From positions 372,001 through 436,000 of the forward strand of contig JAIXMO010000001.1 in the NCBI GenBank assembly GCA_025677825.1: a stretch of DNA of 64,000 nucleotides. The letters are read 5' to 3'. The notes below the pieces were generated by a model. That model made no database searches, was not told the DNA's origin, and saw only the letters and a program-made list of their open reading frames with translations. The position numbers and the translations under genes are program-made. The number at the start of each line of letters is the position of its first letter. The stretch's first letter is position 1. Below are positions 1-10,237 of this stretch, one piece after another. Source of the DNA: Helicostylum pulchrum (taxonomy: Eukaryota; Mucoromycota; Mucoromycetes; Mucorales; Mucoraceae).

Positions 1-2448
1 AGACGTGCCTTTGCCAATAAATTTTTGGAATTGGAGTTGAAGCATAGTTTAAAGGTCAAGACTCTGCAATCGTTAGGTGAGAATAATGTCAAGTTTGTAT
101 TTCTTCCTTCAATCTTTAAAAGAACGGTTTCGTCTGAATCTTTTGCAGTGATGGAAGAAGAATCGGTGGTGATTAAACTTTCAGGCAAAATTAAAAAGAT
201 GTTTGTTTTGGTATATATTTTATCCTGCAAGTCTTCAATTTCATGAGATAAAAGTATCGTTTCCAAAACAACTGAAGCGGGTACTTGAATATCAACGGAC
301 TGCGGTAATAAACTCTGTACTCTCGATTGCATTTCTTCAATATGAGACTGCGGACCAATGATGACCACATGGTCTGTACCATTTCTTTCGGGCCAAATAA
401 TTCTAGAGTTGTACAATTTCCCTTTATCACGCAAATATTTTCCATTCAAGTAAAATAAATTTCTTTGTGCATAGGTAGGTACATATTCAGATTTAGAAAC
501 GTAATCGCGGTCCTTTTGAAACGTGATAAATTCCATGACTGCAGTTTTTAATTTTAACAGACTGTGAATGTTTTTCTCTGGTGTTCTTGCTACCACATTA
601 TGTTCATTTTCAAAATATCCACCAAATGTAGCAAGTTCATCATTACTTGAAAACTTTACATAAACCCCATACTGTTTCATCACACGTTGAATATTTTTAC
701 CTGCTACACCAATAATACGACGATGACAAATCTCGGGCACAAAAAATGATATCTCTGCAGGTAATTCATTTTGTAAAGAATCCAATCCATCTTTTGCTTT
801 AAAAAAGTCTTCGCTTTCAATAGTAATGATGAAATTGTAATCGTTGAAATTTTCAAACTGAATTTCTGCATCGCATGATTTCATAATCTTATTAATCTTG
901 CCATTCTTTTTTCCACTAATAAATTCTCGTTGGTCTAAAGCTAATTCAATAGAGAAAGTGACTGATTTATGTTGCTCCTAAAAAAAAAATTTGTTACACA
1001 TATATTATCAAAAACAGTTGCAAGTTTACTTACTTGGGAAATAGGTAATCCCCGTATAATTTGAACTACAGATTGAATTTGTTCTTTTACTCCCGTTATT
1101 TCAAACCTGTTCAAGTCAGTACGATAAATGACTTCTGCTCCAGAATCTTGTGATAACCGTGCAACTAAATCTGCTGACTGTACTGTGTTCACATAAATTA
1201 TAGCTTGAAATATATGACTCGTCTAAATAAAAGAGGGTAAATAAAATTGTATTTTTTTTTTATTATTATTATTACCAGATAGTTTAGGGATCGGAGTGTT
1301 CGTTCAACATTAATGTTATTTTCGGCGTAGACTTGTATTTGATTATTTTCAGCGCCAAAAGTAGGAAAAGCAATATAAGAGCCTAGTTAAATGACGTTTT
1401 TTTTAGCAGTGTAACTTAATTTTACTTTTGAAAAAAAAAACAAACTTACCATTATCTCTCATAATTTTAGTTACATCTTTCTTTTTATACAAGAGTAGCC
1501 AATCCCTTTTTCGGGGGTTTAGTACCGATTGAGAGTTACACATTACTTTGATCTACCAACATATAAAAATTGCAAGTTACAAAAAAAGGATTTAGTTTTT
1601 TTTTTTTAGAGAACAATAACATGAATGTATATATATATAGATGAATGTTTGTATATAAAATACCTTTTGTGGAAGCAATTTTTTAAGTAGAGTAGTCGCT
1701 TTTTGTACTTCTTCAATTGTGTTACCTGTAACATGGATGATACTTTCAGATTCAGCGTCGGATGGCTGAGTAATTTTACACCAAGGTGATGGTAAATAGA
1801 TATTAGATCCAGTGTCTTCCATAATAGATAGCGTTTGTGCATGTCTATTGCCAAGTACACTTAGACCGTATAAAGGCATCGTGATTGAATTTGAATGCAA
1901 ACCCAGCTATTTTACAATAAAAAAAAAGATTAAATATACACACAATCGAAAAAAAAAAAAAGTTTTTTGGTTTTTTTTTTACCAAGTGGTCAAAAAAGAC
2001 TAATACATCTATACGCGCTAATTCTACTTTATCTATCGGACCTATTAATCTTAATATGATTTGGTTATAGTCGACAACAATTTGAATAGTTCGTTTTATA
2101 GCAATAGTTTCAAGTTGTTCGTGTAATCTATTCCTTGTTATGTTTCTGTAGGCCAAACCAGGAAACAGTGAATGAATAGATAGAGTAACCTATAAAGTTA
2201 AATAAGTAAAAATGTTTGTATATATATACATGTATATACTTTACTTCAGTGGGTAATAGTTTTAAAACATCAGCTCTTGCGTTTAATATATTAGTAGCAG
2301 TGCCTGATAGGGTTAAACAACTATACTTGTTGGAGTGAGTTAAATAGATTGATGTTAATTGTGGGTAAAGTGCTTTTAAACGATCGCGAAGTATTGTAGT
2401 ATTGTTCAAGTTGTTAAAACAAAAGGAATATGTCGTAAGGTGAGGCAT
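1..2448 (-). CDS. Multi-KH-domain RNA-binding protein (3' end beyond window)
   Basis: At least seven exons read leftwards from ATG 2446-2448 and stay open to base 1, so the C-terminus is missing. Exons by eye: 2245-2448, 1983-2189, 1664-1906, about 1449-1550, about 1276-1384, about 1033-1223, and 977 to 1. Several segments have the KH (K homology) pattern of short beta strands around a GxxG loop. The clearest is in the last exon, where RRIIGVAGKNIQRVM carries the loop GVAG; a more degenerate one is GKKNGKINKIMKSC. KH repeats bind single-stranded RNA or DNA. The arrangement recalls fungal multi-KH proteins of the Mug60/Bicaudal-C type, but I cannot name an orthologue. It is divergent from the EPG5-like gene with 134 bp between start codons. 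KH identity is fairly sure, the exact role is not. Confidence 0.75.
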
Positions 2449-2582
2449 TATTATTATAACATGACTTTTTTTTTAACTTGTAAAAAAAAAAAAAAAAAAA
2501 GGGAAAAAGAGGAGTGGAAATAAAATAAAATATAAAGGTCGATTTTTTAAACTGATTTTTTTATGACGCACCTTTTTTTCAT
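2449..2582. promoter_or_regulatory. Shared 134-bp divergent promoter region
   Basis: This is the only DNA between the start codons of the KH-domain gene (minus) and the EPG5-like gene (plus), so it must hold both promoters unless these lie inside genes. It contains an 18-base A run (about 2483-2500) and a TATAAA-like stretch near 2530. No factor site is assigned. Confidence 0.4.
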
Positions 2583-5500
2583 ATGATGGATAAAGAATTA
2601 AACTCGCTATTATTAAAATACAAGAAAAGTATTGATGAATTACAAGAAATCAGTAATAAACAAGAAACAGTAAACACTTCAGAAAAAGTCATTACAAATA
2701 ATAACAAAGTGACCACAACAGATGAAGAAGATAAAGTAAATCAACTTTTGAATAAACTAAAACTAGATGTCGATACCCTTTTAAGCAAGAGAACGATAGA
2801 AGTTGAAAACAGCAAGCAAGATGTACAACTTTATATTGACAATGTTCTTTGGAACTTATTTTCTCGTACTGAACTAAACAACAACGCTTTATTATTTAAT
2901 AACGATCCTCACAGAAAGACCGATAAAGAGTGTTTAATGAAAATGATTACTACTTTATTAGATTTCGATAAGCAGCAAGATGATATTGTATTACATGATT
3001 GGCTAAAAAACGTCATGACAGTTTATACACACATTTGTACAAAGTCTGACAAGAAGATCGTATTACAATTATTAACAACTACAAGCAACATCTCGACTTG
3101 GGCTGTACCTTTGATTCAGTTTAACCATCTAAAGAATATAAATGATTACATCGAGATACTTGAAATTGTATTTACCGATAACCAACAATGGGTAGAAGAT
3201 GATTATCTTGCTGTATTAGATCAGTTGGCTATCGATTATACGTTTAACAAACTAGTATATGAATCCACGAATAAAGACATTGATGCAGAAGCCATATTTG
3301 CTTTAACCAACACAATGACCGACTTGTTAATCAAGGCCATTCAACAATTATCGACGATGAAGAGTCTAGTGAAACTATTATCTCGAACGATTATTCACTT
3401 GGCCATCATGTTGATAGATTCTACTTTAATTACAACAAACTATCAAGAACAAATCGATAGTTTTATTATTCGACTTGTTCATGACTTTTACAGTTTAAAG
3501 CAAGCAGGTTGGTTCTTTTTACCCAATATACCATTTAAAGCATTATCTACGGATGCACTATGGGACATCACCGTCTATCTGTTACAAATCAAGAATATAA
3601 CGACAAAACCAACTAGTTTAAATCAAGTATTAGATGATCATTTACCTTGTATCACTCGTTTTCAATACGAATTAGCTGATAACCAAGTACAAGGCTATTT
3701 CATTTTGAATTGTTTAACCAATATTGCTACGTGTATACCGTCTGGTATAGATCAAATTAAATCTGTAGATGAATCCAACAAGAATATTCTCTCCACTTGT
3801 ATCGTTTCTATCATTACTTATACTTTATTTACAGTTGCGTTTATCGATAAAAACTTGCGTGAAGTATTTTACAAGGATGCACGTGATAGTTTGGTTCCTA
3901 TTTGCCAGTATCACACGTTTGTTATTTCCCTGCTGTTTCGATGGACTGTACAACATATCACTGTTATGGAACGCATGGCCCTGTATTTATTTCACTCACT
4001 TGATTTGAATCACTGGGTAATTTTAAAGGACGATTTAAAGTTACTGCATAATTTGTTGTCACAAGAGCAACCTAACATGACAACACAACACGCTCAAATT
4101 CAATTAGCAAAGTACGTTATTGGACACTTGAATTTTGGATATATTGATGGATCTGTGGATCCTACTGTTTCCAAATCTCAACCATGGCATCACCGTAAAC
4201 TACCCTTTTTATCTTATGATATTCATGAAGAAATTGCATTCATTTTATTAGATACCTGTCAAAAATTTCAACCTTTACCAGATACCACGACAGCTATCCA
4301 TCAAGGAGAGAATAAGGGTGCAATTGAACTAGTAGGTTCTGTCACATCTGCTGTCTCTACCTACTTGCCTATTGCAGATCAAATTTTGCTACTTAAGTCC
4401 AACTATGCCAGTACCACTACCAGCGTAGCCAACGAAATGATTGATTGGGCATGGTCCATCGCTTTACAACTAAAACTCTACGATTGTCCAGTCTCTACGC
4501 GAGCTACCGAAATAGAGAAATCAATTACGTTACCCTTTTTAAAACTAATTTTAAACAGTTATAACGATGTTTCTTCCTCACACAGCGCATTGTTAATTTA
4601 CATTTCATTCTTGTTATCAGTGACGAGTCGACATTTCTTACGGTTCTCAGCTGGTGATGGATGGATGAAACTATTAACTATTTTAAAACGAGGTAAACCA
4701 GAAGCAATTATTCAAACATTTAGTGAGATTATTCCTTCGTTTGTGTATATGCACGGTGATGATTTCTTTAACGATGATAGTTTGGCTGATTTCTTTAAAC
4801 ATATGGTTGAATTAAGAAATGATCCCATCTTGACAAAAGCTGCCAGCAATCGTGTACTTAATAAAGACAATAAAAACAACAAAAAGAAGAAAAATGCAGT
4901 CAAAGTAATCCCTACTACTACTACAGGTGTTGGTATTATCATTGGGTCTCATGTTTGGCAAGCATATTTGATTGATTCTGTCAGTAACTTGTTAGATGAA
5001 AGTGGTCATGGATTTTCGTATGTTGATTTAGTACTTCATTCTTGGTTAAAGACAGTATTTCGAAAATCAGATTGGATGTGGCATAGTTCATATGTTTCTG
5101 TCATTGATACGTTATGTAATCTTGCTTTTACTTTAAATAGACATCGATTAGTGTATGATATGTTGATTGAAGAAAGAAAACGAATGGAAATTAACATTAA
5201 GGCAACAACTAGCAGTTCACCAAGAATAACTCGATTTATTAAGACCATGATACCCGTAACAGAATCTATATACCCTAGTTTATTGATAGGTGAATGGTCA
5301 GTACTCAACAACTTGAAGACGAATACATTTAACAAGGCACCCGGTATTGAGACACAATCCTACTGGTTTGTATTTGAAGCACTTGTGATGGAAACAGTGA
5401 TAGAAAAGGACTCTTATCGTGACCAAATAACTCTTGTGATATCGAACAACAGCAATGACAGTAGTGGTAGTGACCCATTGGATAATATACAATCAGTATA

Positions 5501-6212
5501 TAAATTAATGACGGTACAAAAGAAACCAATAGAATTTCTTTCCATTTATCGTTGGTTACAACACATCTTGGTTTTACCCGTAGAACATGTATTATTACCA
5601 TTGTATTTACAAATGTTCTTTTGTTTATACTATCAACGTATAGATAAAACTATTACTTTTGGCTCACTTTGCTTTACAAAAAAGTCTGAATGGATTACAA
5701 AGCTAAGAGATTATATTGCAAGTGTACAAACTTATTACAGTCAAAAGATGTCGTCGGGTCATACAACTGCAAATGCCGAGGTATTACAACAGACTTTTTA
5801 TGCCATGTGGCTTTGGCTTGGCAATGCAGATCTACTCTCACTCTCACTAGAAAAAACAAATATAGATAATCTACCCACACATTATGATCTCAACAGGTTA
5901 AAATTGTGTCATGGTAAACTAGAGCAAGATCAACCCTGGTATCACGTTGACCGTTATTGGATGGATTTACTGGACCGTGATAACTTGGAACTCGATTTCT
6001 TATCCTATGCCTGGGAAGGTTCTCTGAAATTTAAAGCGTATGATGATGATTACGACGACGACAATGATACCATGACTAAAAAATCAAATAGCATCATTGA
6101 TGATTCCATCTCTTTATCCACTACCATGAAAAGGCAAAGATTAACTACTGGAAAATCAACCATGATTCAATTACCTGCTATTTCAATTTCTGACCCTCTT
6201 TTTAATAAATAG
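2583..6212 (+). CDS. EPG5: EPG5-like autophagy tether, half-length fungal form
   Basis: Single-exon gene of 1209 aa. EPG5 in animals is a Rab7 effector that tethers autophagosomes to late endosomes/lysosomes. I recognise collinear blocks shared with animal EPG5: STWAVPLIQF (about residue 170), WFFLPNIPFKALSTDALW (about 310-328), IYRWLQHILVLP followed by LLPLYLQMFFCLYYQR (about 988-1020) and LPTHYDLNRL (about 1097-1106). They match in order and spacing the region of the about 2,580-residue human protein from roughly residue 450 to 1,550. The N-terminal low-complexity region is short, and the C-terminal half of animal EPG5 is absent: the gene ends in an acidic Asp-rich run, a basic patch and a stop. 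A second ATG follows the first; I used the first. S. cerevisiae lacks EPG5, so this suggests an older origin than the animal lineage. Homology is fairly sure, function inferred. Confidence 0.8.
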   Translation: MMDKELNSLLLKYKKSIDELQEISNKQETVNTSEKVITNNNKVTTTDEEDKVNQLLNKLKLDVDTLLSKRTIEVENSKQDVQLYIDNVLWNLFSRTELNNNALLFNNDPHRKTDKECLMKMITTLLDFDKQQDDIVLHDWLKNVMTVYTHICTKSDKKIVLQLLTTTSNISTWAVPLIQFNHLKNINDYIEILEIVFTDNQQWVEDDYLAVLDQLAIDYTFNKLVYESTNKDIDAEAIFALTNTMTDLLIKAIQQLSTMKSLVKLLSRTIIHLAIMLIDSTLITTNYQEQIDSFIIRLVHDFYSLKQAGWFFLPNIPFKALSTDALWDITVYLLQIKNITTKPTSLNQVLDDHLPCITRFQYELADNQVQGYFILNCLTNIATCIPSGIDQIKSVDESNKNILSTCIVSIITYTLFTVAFIDKNLREVFYKDARDSLVPICQYHTFVISLLFRWTVQHITVMERMALYLFHSLDLNHWVILKDDLKLLHNLLSQEQPNMTTQHAQIQLAKYVIGHLNFGYIDGSVDPTVSKSQPWHHRKLPFLSYDIHEEIAFILLDTCQKFQPLPDTTTAIHQGENKGAIELVGSVTSAVSTYLPIADQILLLKSNYASTTTSVANEMIDWAWSIALQLKLYDCPVSTRATEIEKSITLPFLKLILNSYNDVSSSHSALLIYISFLLSVTSRHFLRFSAGDGWMKLLTILKRGKPEAIIQTFSEIIPSFVYMHGDDFFNDDSLADFFKHMVELRNDPILTKAASNRVLNKDNKNNKKKKNAVKVIPTTTTGVGIIIGSHVWQAYLIDSVSNLLDESGHGFSYVDLVLHSWLKTVFRKSDWMWHSSYVSVIDTLCNLAFTLNRHRLVYDMLIEERKRMEINIKATTSSSPRITRFIKTMIPVTESIYPSLLIGEWSVLNNLKTNTFNKAPGIETQSYWFVFEALVMETVIEKDSYRDQITLVISNNSNDSSGSDPLDNIQSVYKLMTVQKKPIEFLSIYRWLQHILVLPVEHVLLPLYLQMFFCLYYQRIDKTITFGSLCFTKKSEWITKLRDYIASVQTYYSQKMSSGHTTANAEVLQQTFYAMWLWLGNADLLSLSLEKTNIDNLPTHYDLNRLKLCHGKLEQDQPWYHVDRYWMDLLDRDNLELDFLSYAWEGSLKFKAYDDDYDDDNDTMTKKSNSIIDDSISLSTTMKRQRLTTGKSTMIQLPAISISDPLFNK

Positions 6213-6322
6213 CATACACGTGACTTTTTGAAGCAGCGCACTTTTTTTTTTACGTGTCTATTTTTATTTATTTTTCGCGCACAAAAACACACCCTTTTTT
6301 TTTTTCTTTAAGTATATTTATA

Positions 6323-7612
6323 ATGGTTGAAAGTAGAAAGCGAATTGCATCAACATCAAATAATACAAACATGAAAAGAGCAGCTTCACAATTACCACCA
6401 CGCATTGTACCAACAAAAGCATCGCAAGCTCGTGATAAAGCCATTACAGCTTCATTAGCTTCACCAAAACCATTTAAAAGAAGAAAAACAACATTAGCAG
6501 AAACAGATCCAACAGCAAAATCATATCATACTAAAGCTTCTGTATTAAAAGAAAGACCTTCTTGGGATTTGAGGGTAGGGATTTTTCTCTCTTCTTTTTT
6601 ATTCTTTTTCTAATGTGTATAATTATAGGGTAAAGTACAAGACATGACTAATTTATACAAGTTAAATATGGAGCGATGTATGTTTTAAAGAAATAAAAAA
6701 AGAAACAACATGGTACATGTACACTAATCCATTTTCCTTTTTTTTTAAAAAAAATAGTGGATGGTTTAGCCAAGTTTAGAAGAGAGTTGGAAATAACTAG
6801 AGACGAAAAAGACTCCCAAGAAAAAGAAGCACTTCAAAAGGCAGCGTCATTACGAACAGAACTTACAGTATGTTGACAACAACAAAATATATACAGCATG
6901 GTAACTGATCTGATTTTTATATATATATAGACTATTGAAAGAAATCATGTAGCAGAGCTCTCTGATCTTCATGCAAATCAACGTATAGAGTATCAAAAGT
7001 TGGAAGACAACAAATTAAATTTTGCACGTAGATTAAATACACTTGAGATGGAAGTAAGTGATGCTAGAAACAAATTAATGAATACCTCAAGGCAGCTAGA
7101 TCAAGAAACTGCTGATAATGCATACTTAAAGGTAATTTTTTTTTACTGGTCTTGATTTTTTTTTTTTGGTTTGGTGTTAAAGTATTTCTTTTTTTCTAGA
7201 CTAGCATTGAAAAAACATCTATTGCATTTGAAGAAGCAGAGACAGAAACCAGATTAATACAAAGTAAAATGGAGGTAAAGTAGATTTATTGTACTTGAAT
7301 GTAAATTTAAAGAGGTGAATTAAACAAGTCTCTTTATTTTTAGAAAATCAACACATCAATTGCAGACAGAGTATACGAAATTGAGATAAAGAGAGCTGAA
7401 ATTAAAAAGGTGGATGGTACAGTAGACGAATTAAAAGCAAAGTTGGTAGAAGCTCATGCTGTGCGTGATCGTTTACAAGGCATTGCTAAAACATTAGAAC
7501 AAAATGCCACTAACGGTAACAAAAGAGGTAAATAAAGATTTTCCCATCCACCCCACAAAAAACATACACTGAACCCTTTTTTTTTTTAGCTGTAACAAGA
7601 GTCACTCTCTAA
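6323..7612 (+). CDS. Kinesin-14-like tail/stalk coiled coil without motor domain
   Basis: Seven short exons, the first 6323-6574. The splice joins give an open frame ending at TAA 7610-7612, about 270-300 aa. The N-terminus is basic (RKR, KPFKRRK), as expected for a microtubule- or DNA-binding tail. Then comes ERPSWDLRGKVQDM, close to the PAWDLKGQL motif that precedes the coiled coil of KIFC1-type kinesin-14. The remainder is a continuous Glu/Lys/Leu-rich coiled coil. In a kinesin-14 the neck and motor (with the Walker A GQTGSGKT) should follow. Here the last exon ends in GNKRAVTRVTL and stop, and no motor sequence follows before the next gene. It could be a non-catalytic partner, as Cik1/Vik1 are for Kar3, a truncated paralogue, or an unrelated coiled-coil protein. 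The ATG at 6323 was chosen because it follows a pyrimidine-rich leader and begins the basic tail. Confidence 0.5.
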
Positions 7613-8072
7613 AAAAAACAGAGTAATAAAAAAACCTTTAAAAACATATCATACTTGAACAGCAATATCTGATAGTGACCAATATGTGCAAACGAACCCA
7701 TCAATTCGAGTAATTTGCATCAAGTAAAATTTATTAAAATACAGAATTTCAAAAGATAGTTCTTATAAACAACCTGAAACAAAACAATTTCAAGCTCTTT
7801 TTGTCTTGACGCCTGTACCAAAGTATCTCAAAATGACTTCTTCTGTAGCGACAAGCATACAATAAACTTGGAGTTAAGCTGTCCAAATATAAAATTGAGT
7901 TTAACTATCCCAATGTCAAAGCAAGTTTGTTATTTACATCATCATATCGAATATTCTAATCCAGACCCACCTGTGCACCTGTGAGACAAAACTTTAAAGC
8001 GGGGTAAATTATTTTTAAAAAAAAAGTTCTTTTCTTTCTCTTTTTTCTGTAAAAAAAAAATGTATTATTGTT
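7613..8072. other. Intergenic spacer
   Basis: AT-rich spacer between the kinesin-like gene and the App1-like gene. No ORF, RNA gene or repeat is convincing. A pyrimidine-rich stretch (about 8028-8050) lies just before the App1 start and may be its core promoter. Confidence 0.4.
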
Positions 8073-10027
8073 ATGCACAAATCACATAAATCACTAAAGC
8101 AATTCAATTTACCAAAGCAACTACAGTATATATCATCATCATCAACCAATACAATTATTCCAAAGCATCGTGAATGTATCTTATTCCCAACTTATGCAAA
8201 AAGAAACCCTCAAGGTATTAATATAAAAATACTCTTTCAAACGAAAAAAAAAGCTAATATAAAAGAAAAGACCCAAGTAAATGGATAATACGTGTGAAAG
8301 GATGGGCTCTTACTTTAAAAACAACTGGAACCAAGCAAAAATTATTAAAAGGTAAATTACATATTATACTTTTTTTTTTCTTGCTGGTTAACCCCAACCC
8401 CAACCCCCCCCAAAAAAAAGGCATTACAAAGAGTGTTGCAGGGAAAAAATCAACCAACGAGTTATCGAATAGAATGTTTGAACATCGATTTAAATACTTT
8501 TTAGCCAACGGAAAAAGAAATCGATACTTTTATATTGAAGCAACCCATGCAGTAGATCCCTCCCATACTAATAACAAAAGAAGAGTATCTTATACTACAA
8601 CAATGTGGAACAAATCATTTGAATATCCATTACTTGAATCCATTCATACCAAACCTATTATTTTTAACTCGACTTATTCATCAACTACATCTTCGTCGAA
8701 TAATGATACCAGTACAGAAGAAGAAGAAGATGGTAATGATTACACACCACCGCCAATAAAAACAGTTACACCAACACCAACAGAAGAACCAATACTAACG
8801 AAACAACCAACACCAACAACAGCGAGAACAACAAATAAAGGTGTCACATTGATATCGGAAAGTACAGGTGTCTTTTCAGGTGAATTACATGTCTCTCACG
8901 ACCAAGTTTTAAAGTGGAACTCTGAAAGGGTGATCAAAATCAAATCATTAGATCTCTCGAAAAAACAAACAATGTCTAATTTCCCAACAAGTTACGGTCT
9001 TGTCAACTTGATTGAACCAACTGGTGTATCTATTATCTCGGATATAGACGATACAATTAAATGTACAAAAGTATTAGCTGGTGCTCGTACTGTGTTAACA
9101 AACACTTTTTTTAATCCAACCCGCGCAGTTTCAGGCATGGCAGATACATATTCACAATGGGTGAGGGAAAGAAGATATATACATACAAATATATACGCTT
9201 AGTAACGATGATATATTTATAAAAAGTATAAACTAGGTGCATCTTTCCATTACGTCTCAAATAGTCCTTTTCAATTAACGCACATGCTGAATAATTTTAT
9301 GACAAACCATCATTTCCCACCTGGCAGTTTTCATTTACGAGAAAGTACGGGCTTGCTTTCAAAACTAGGAGCGTCTAAAAAACCGGGACGATCCAAGCAT
9401 GACTCTATCTGTGGTATTATGCGAGACTTTCCTGAAAAAAAGTTTATTTTGATCGGTGACTCTGGCGAAATTGATCTTGAGATTTATACTCGTGTAGCTA
9501 CGGAATTCCCAGGCCAAGTCATCAAAATATTTATACGCGATATCACTACTTCTGCAGCTCAATTAAATCAAGCCGCCACCGCCGCAAAGAAAAAGAAAAG
9601 GTACCGTGGTCCTACTAGAAGTTCGGCCTCATTTCCGTTATTTTTTACTTCCAATAATACACCGAAATCCTCCAGCAGCATGATAACTCCTCCAAGTACA
9701 GATGATGACGATGATTATGTAGAGATGTTAGATAATACGGCTTCCAAAATAGCAGAGTTGGTATTAGAACCTACACTTACAGGACACTCTCCTGTTGTTA
9801 TCGCACCACCACCACCATCAAATAATATTCATGAACTTGTCGATCTTGTTACTGTGCCAGATTCATCATCGCCACCTCTGCCTCCTTCGCATAATCTTAT
9901 GCAATTACAGACCCGTTTATCGAACGCAAGGGGCCTGCTGAAAGATATCGAAATTGTCTTATTTAAAGACGCCAAGGAACTTTGCAGTGACGAAAAAGTT
10001 CGGCATGCTTTGCATAATTGTACCTAG
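8073..10027 (+). CDS. APP1: App1-type phosphatidate phosphatase
   Basis: Exons 8073-8214, 8271-8351, 8421-9160 and 9227-10027 join in frame to 587 aa. The family dephosphorylates phosphatidate to diacylglycerol; yeast App1 acts at cortical actin and endocytic sites. The HAD-type catalytic motif DxDxT is present as SDIDDTIKCT (nt about 9040-9070). It is followed by FHYVSNSPFQL, GSFHLRES and KFILIGDSGEIDLEIY, all hallmarks of the App1 catalytic domain (DUF2183). The N-terminus keeps the family pattern LFPTYAKRN and IIRVKGW. A Ser/Thr/Pro-rich acidic insert (about 8680-8850) sits before the catalytic core, and the tail is low complexity with Pro runs. Exon 2 uses the acceptor at 8269-8270 rather than the nearer AG at 8276-8277, because only that keeps the frame. 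Family assignment is secure. Confidence 0.88.
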
Positions 10028-10237
10028 TTCTCTCTTCTTTTTTTTTTTTGTATTTTCACCGTTTTATATATATTAAATAGAATAAAAAAAACCTGTTTTT
10101 TGCGATATTTTTTGGGCGTTGAACATGTATATAAAAATCCAGTAGTGTATTATAATTGAAAAATCCAACTTTTTTTTTTTATTCCGTTCTAAGGATTACA
10201 TCTACATTATATTACATGACAATACTTTATTCAATTA

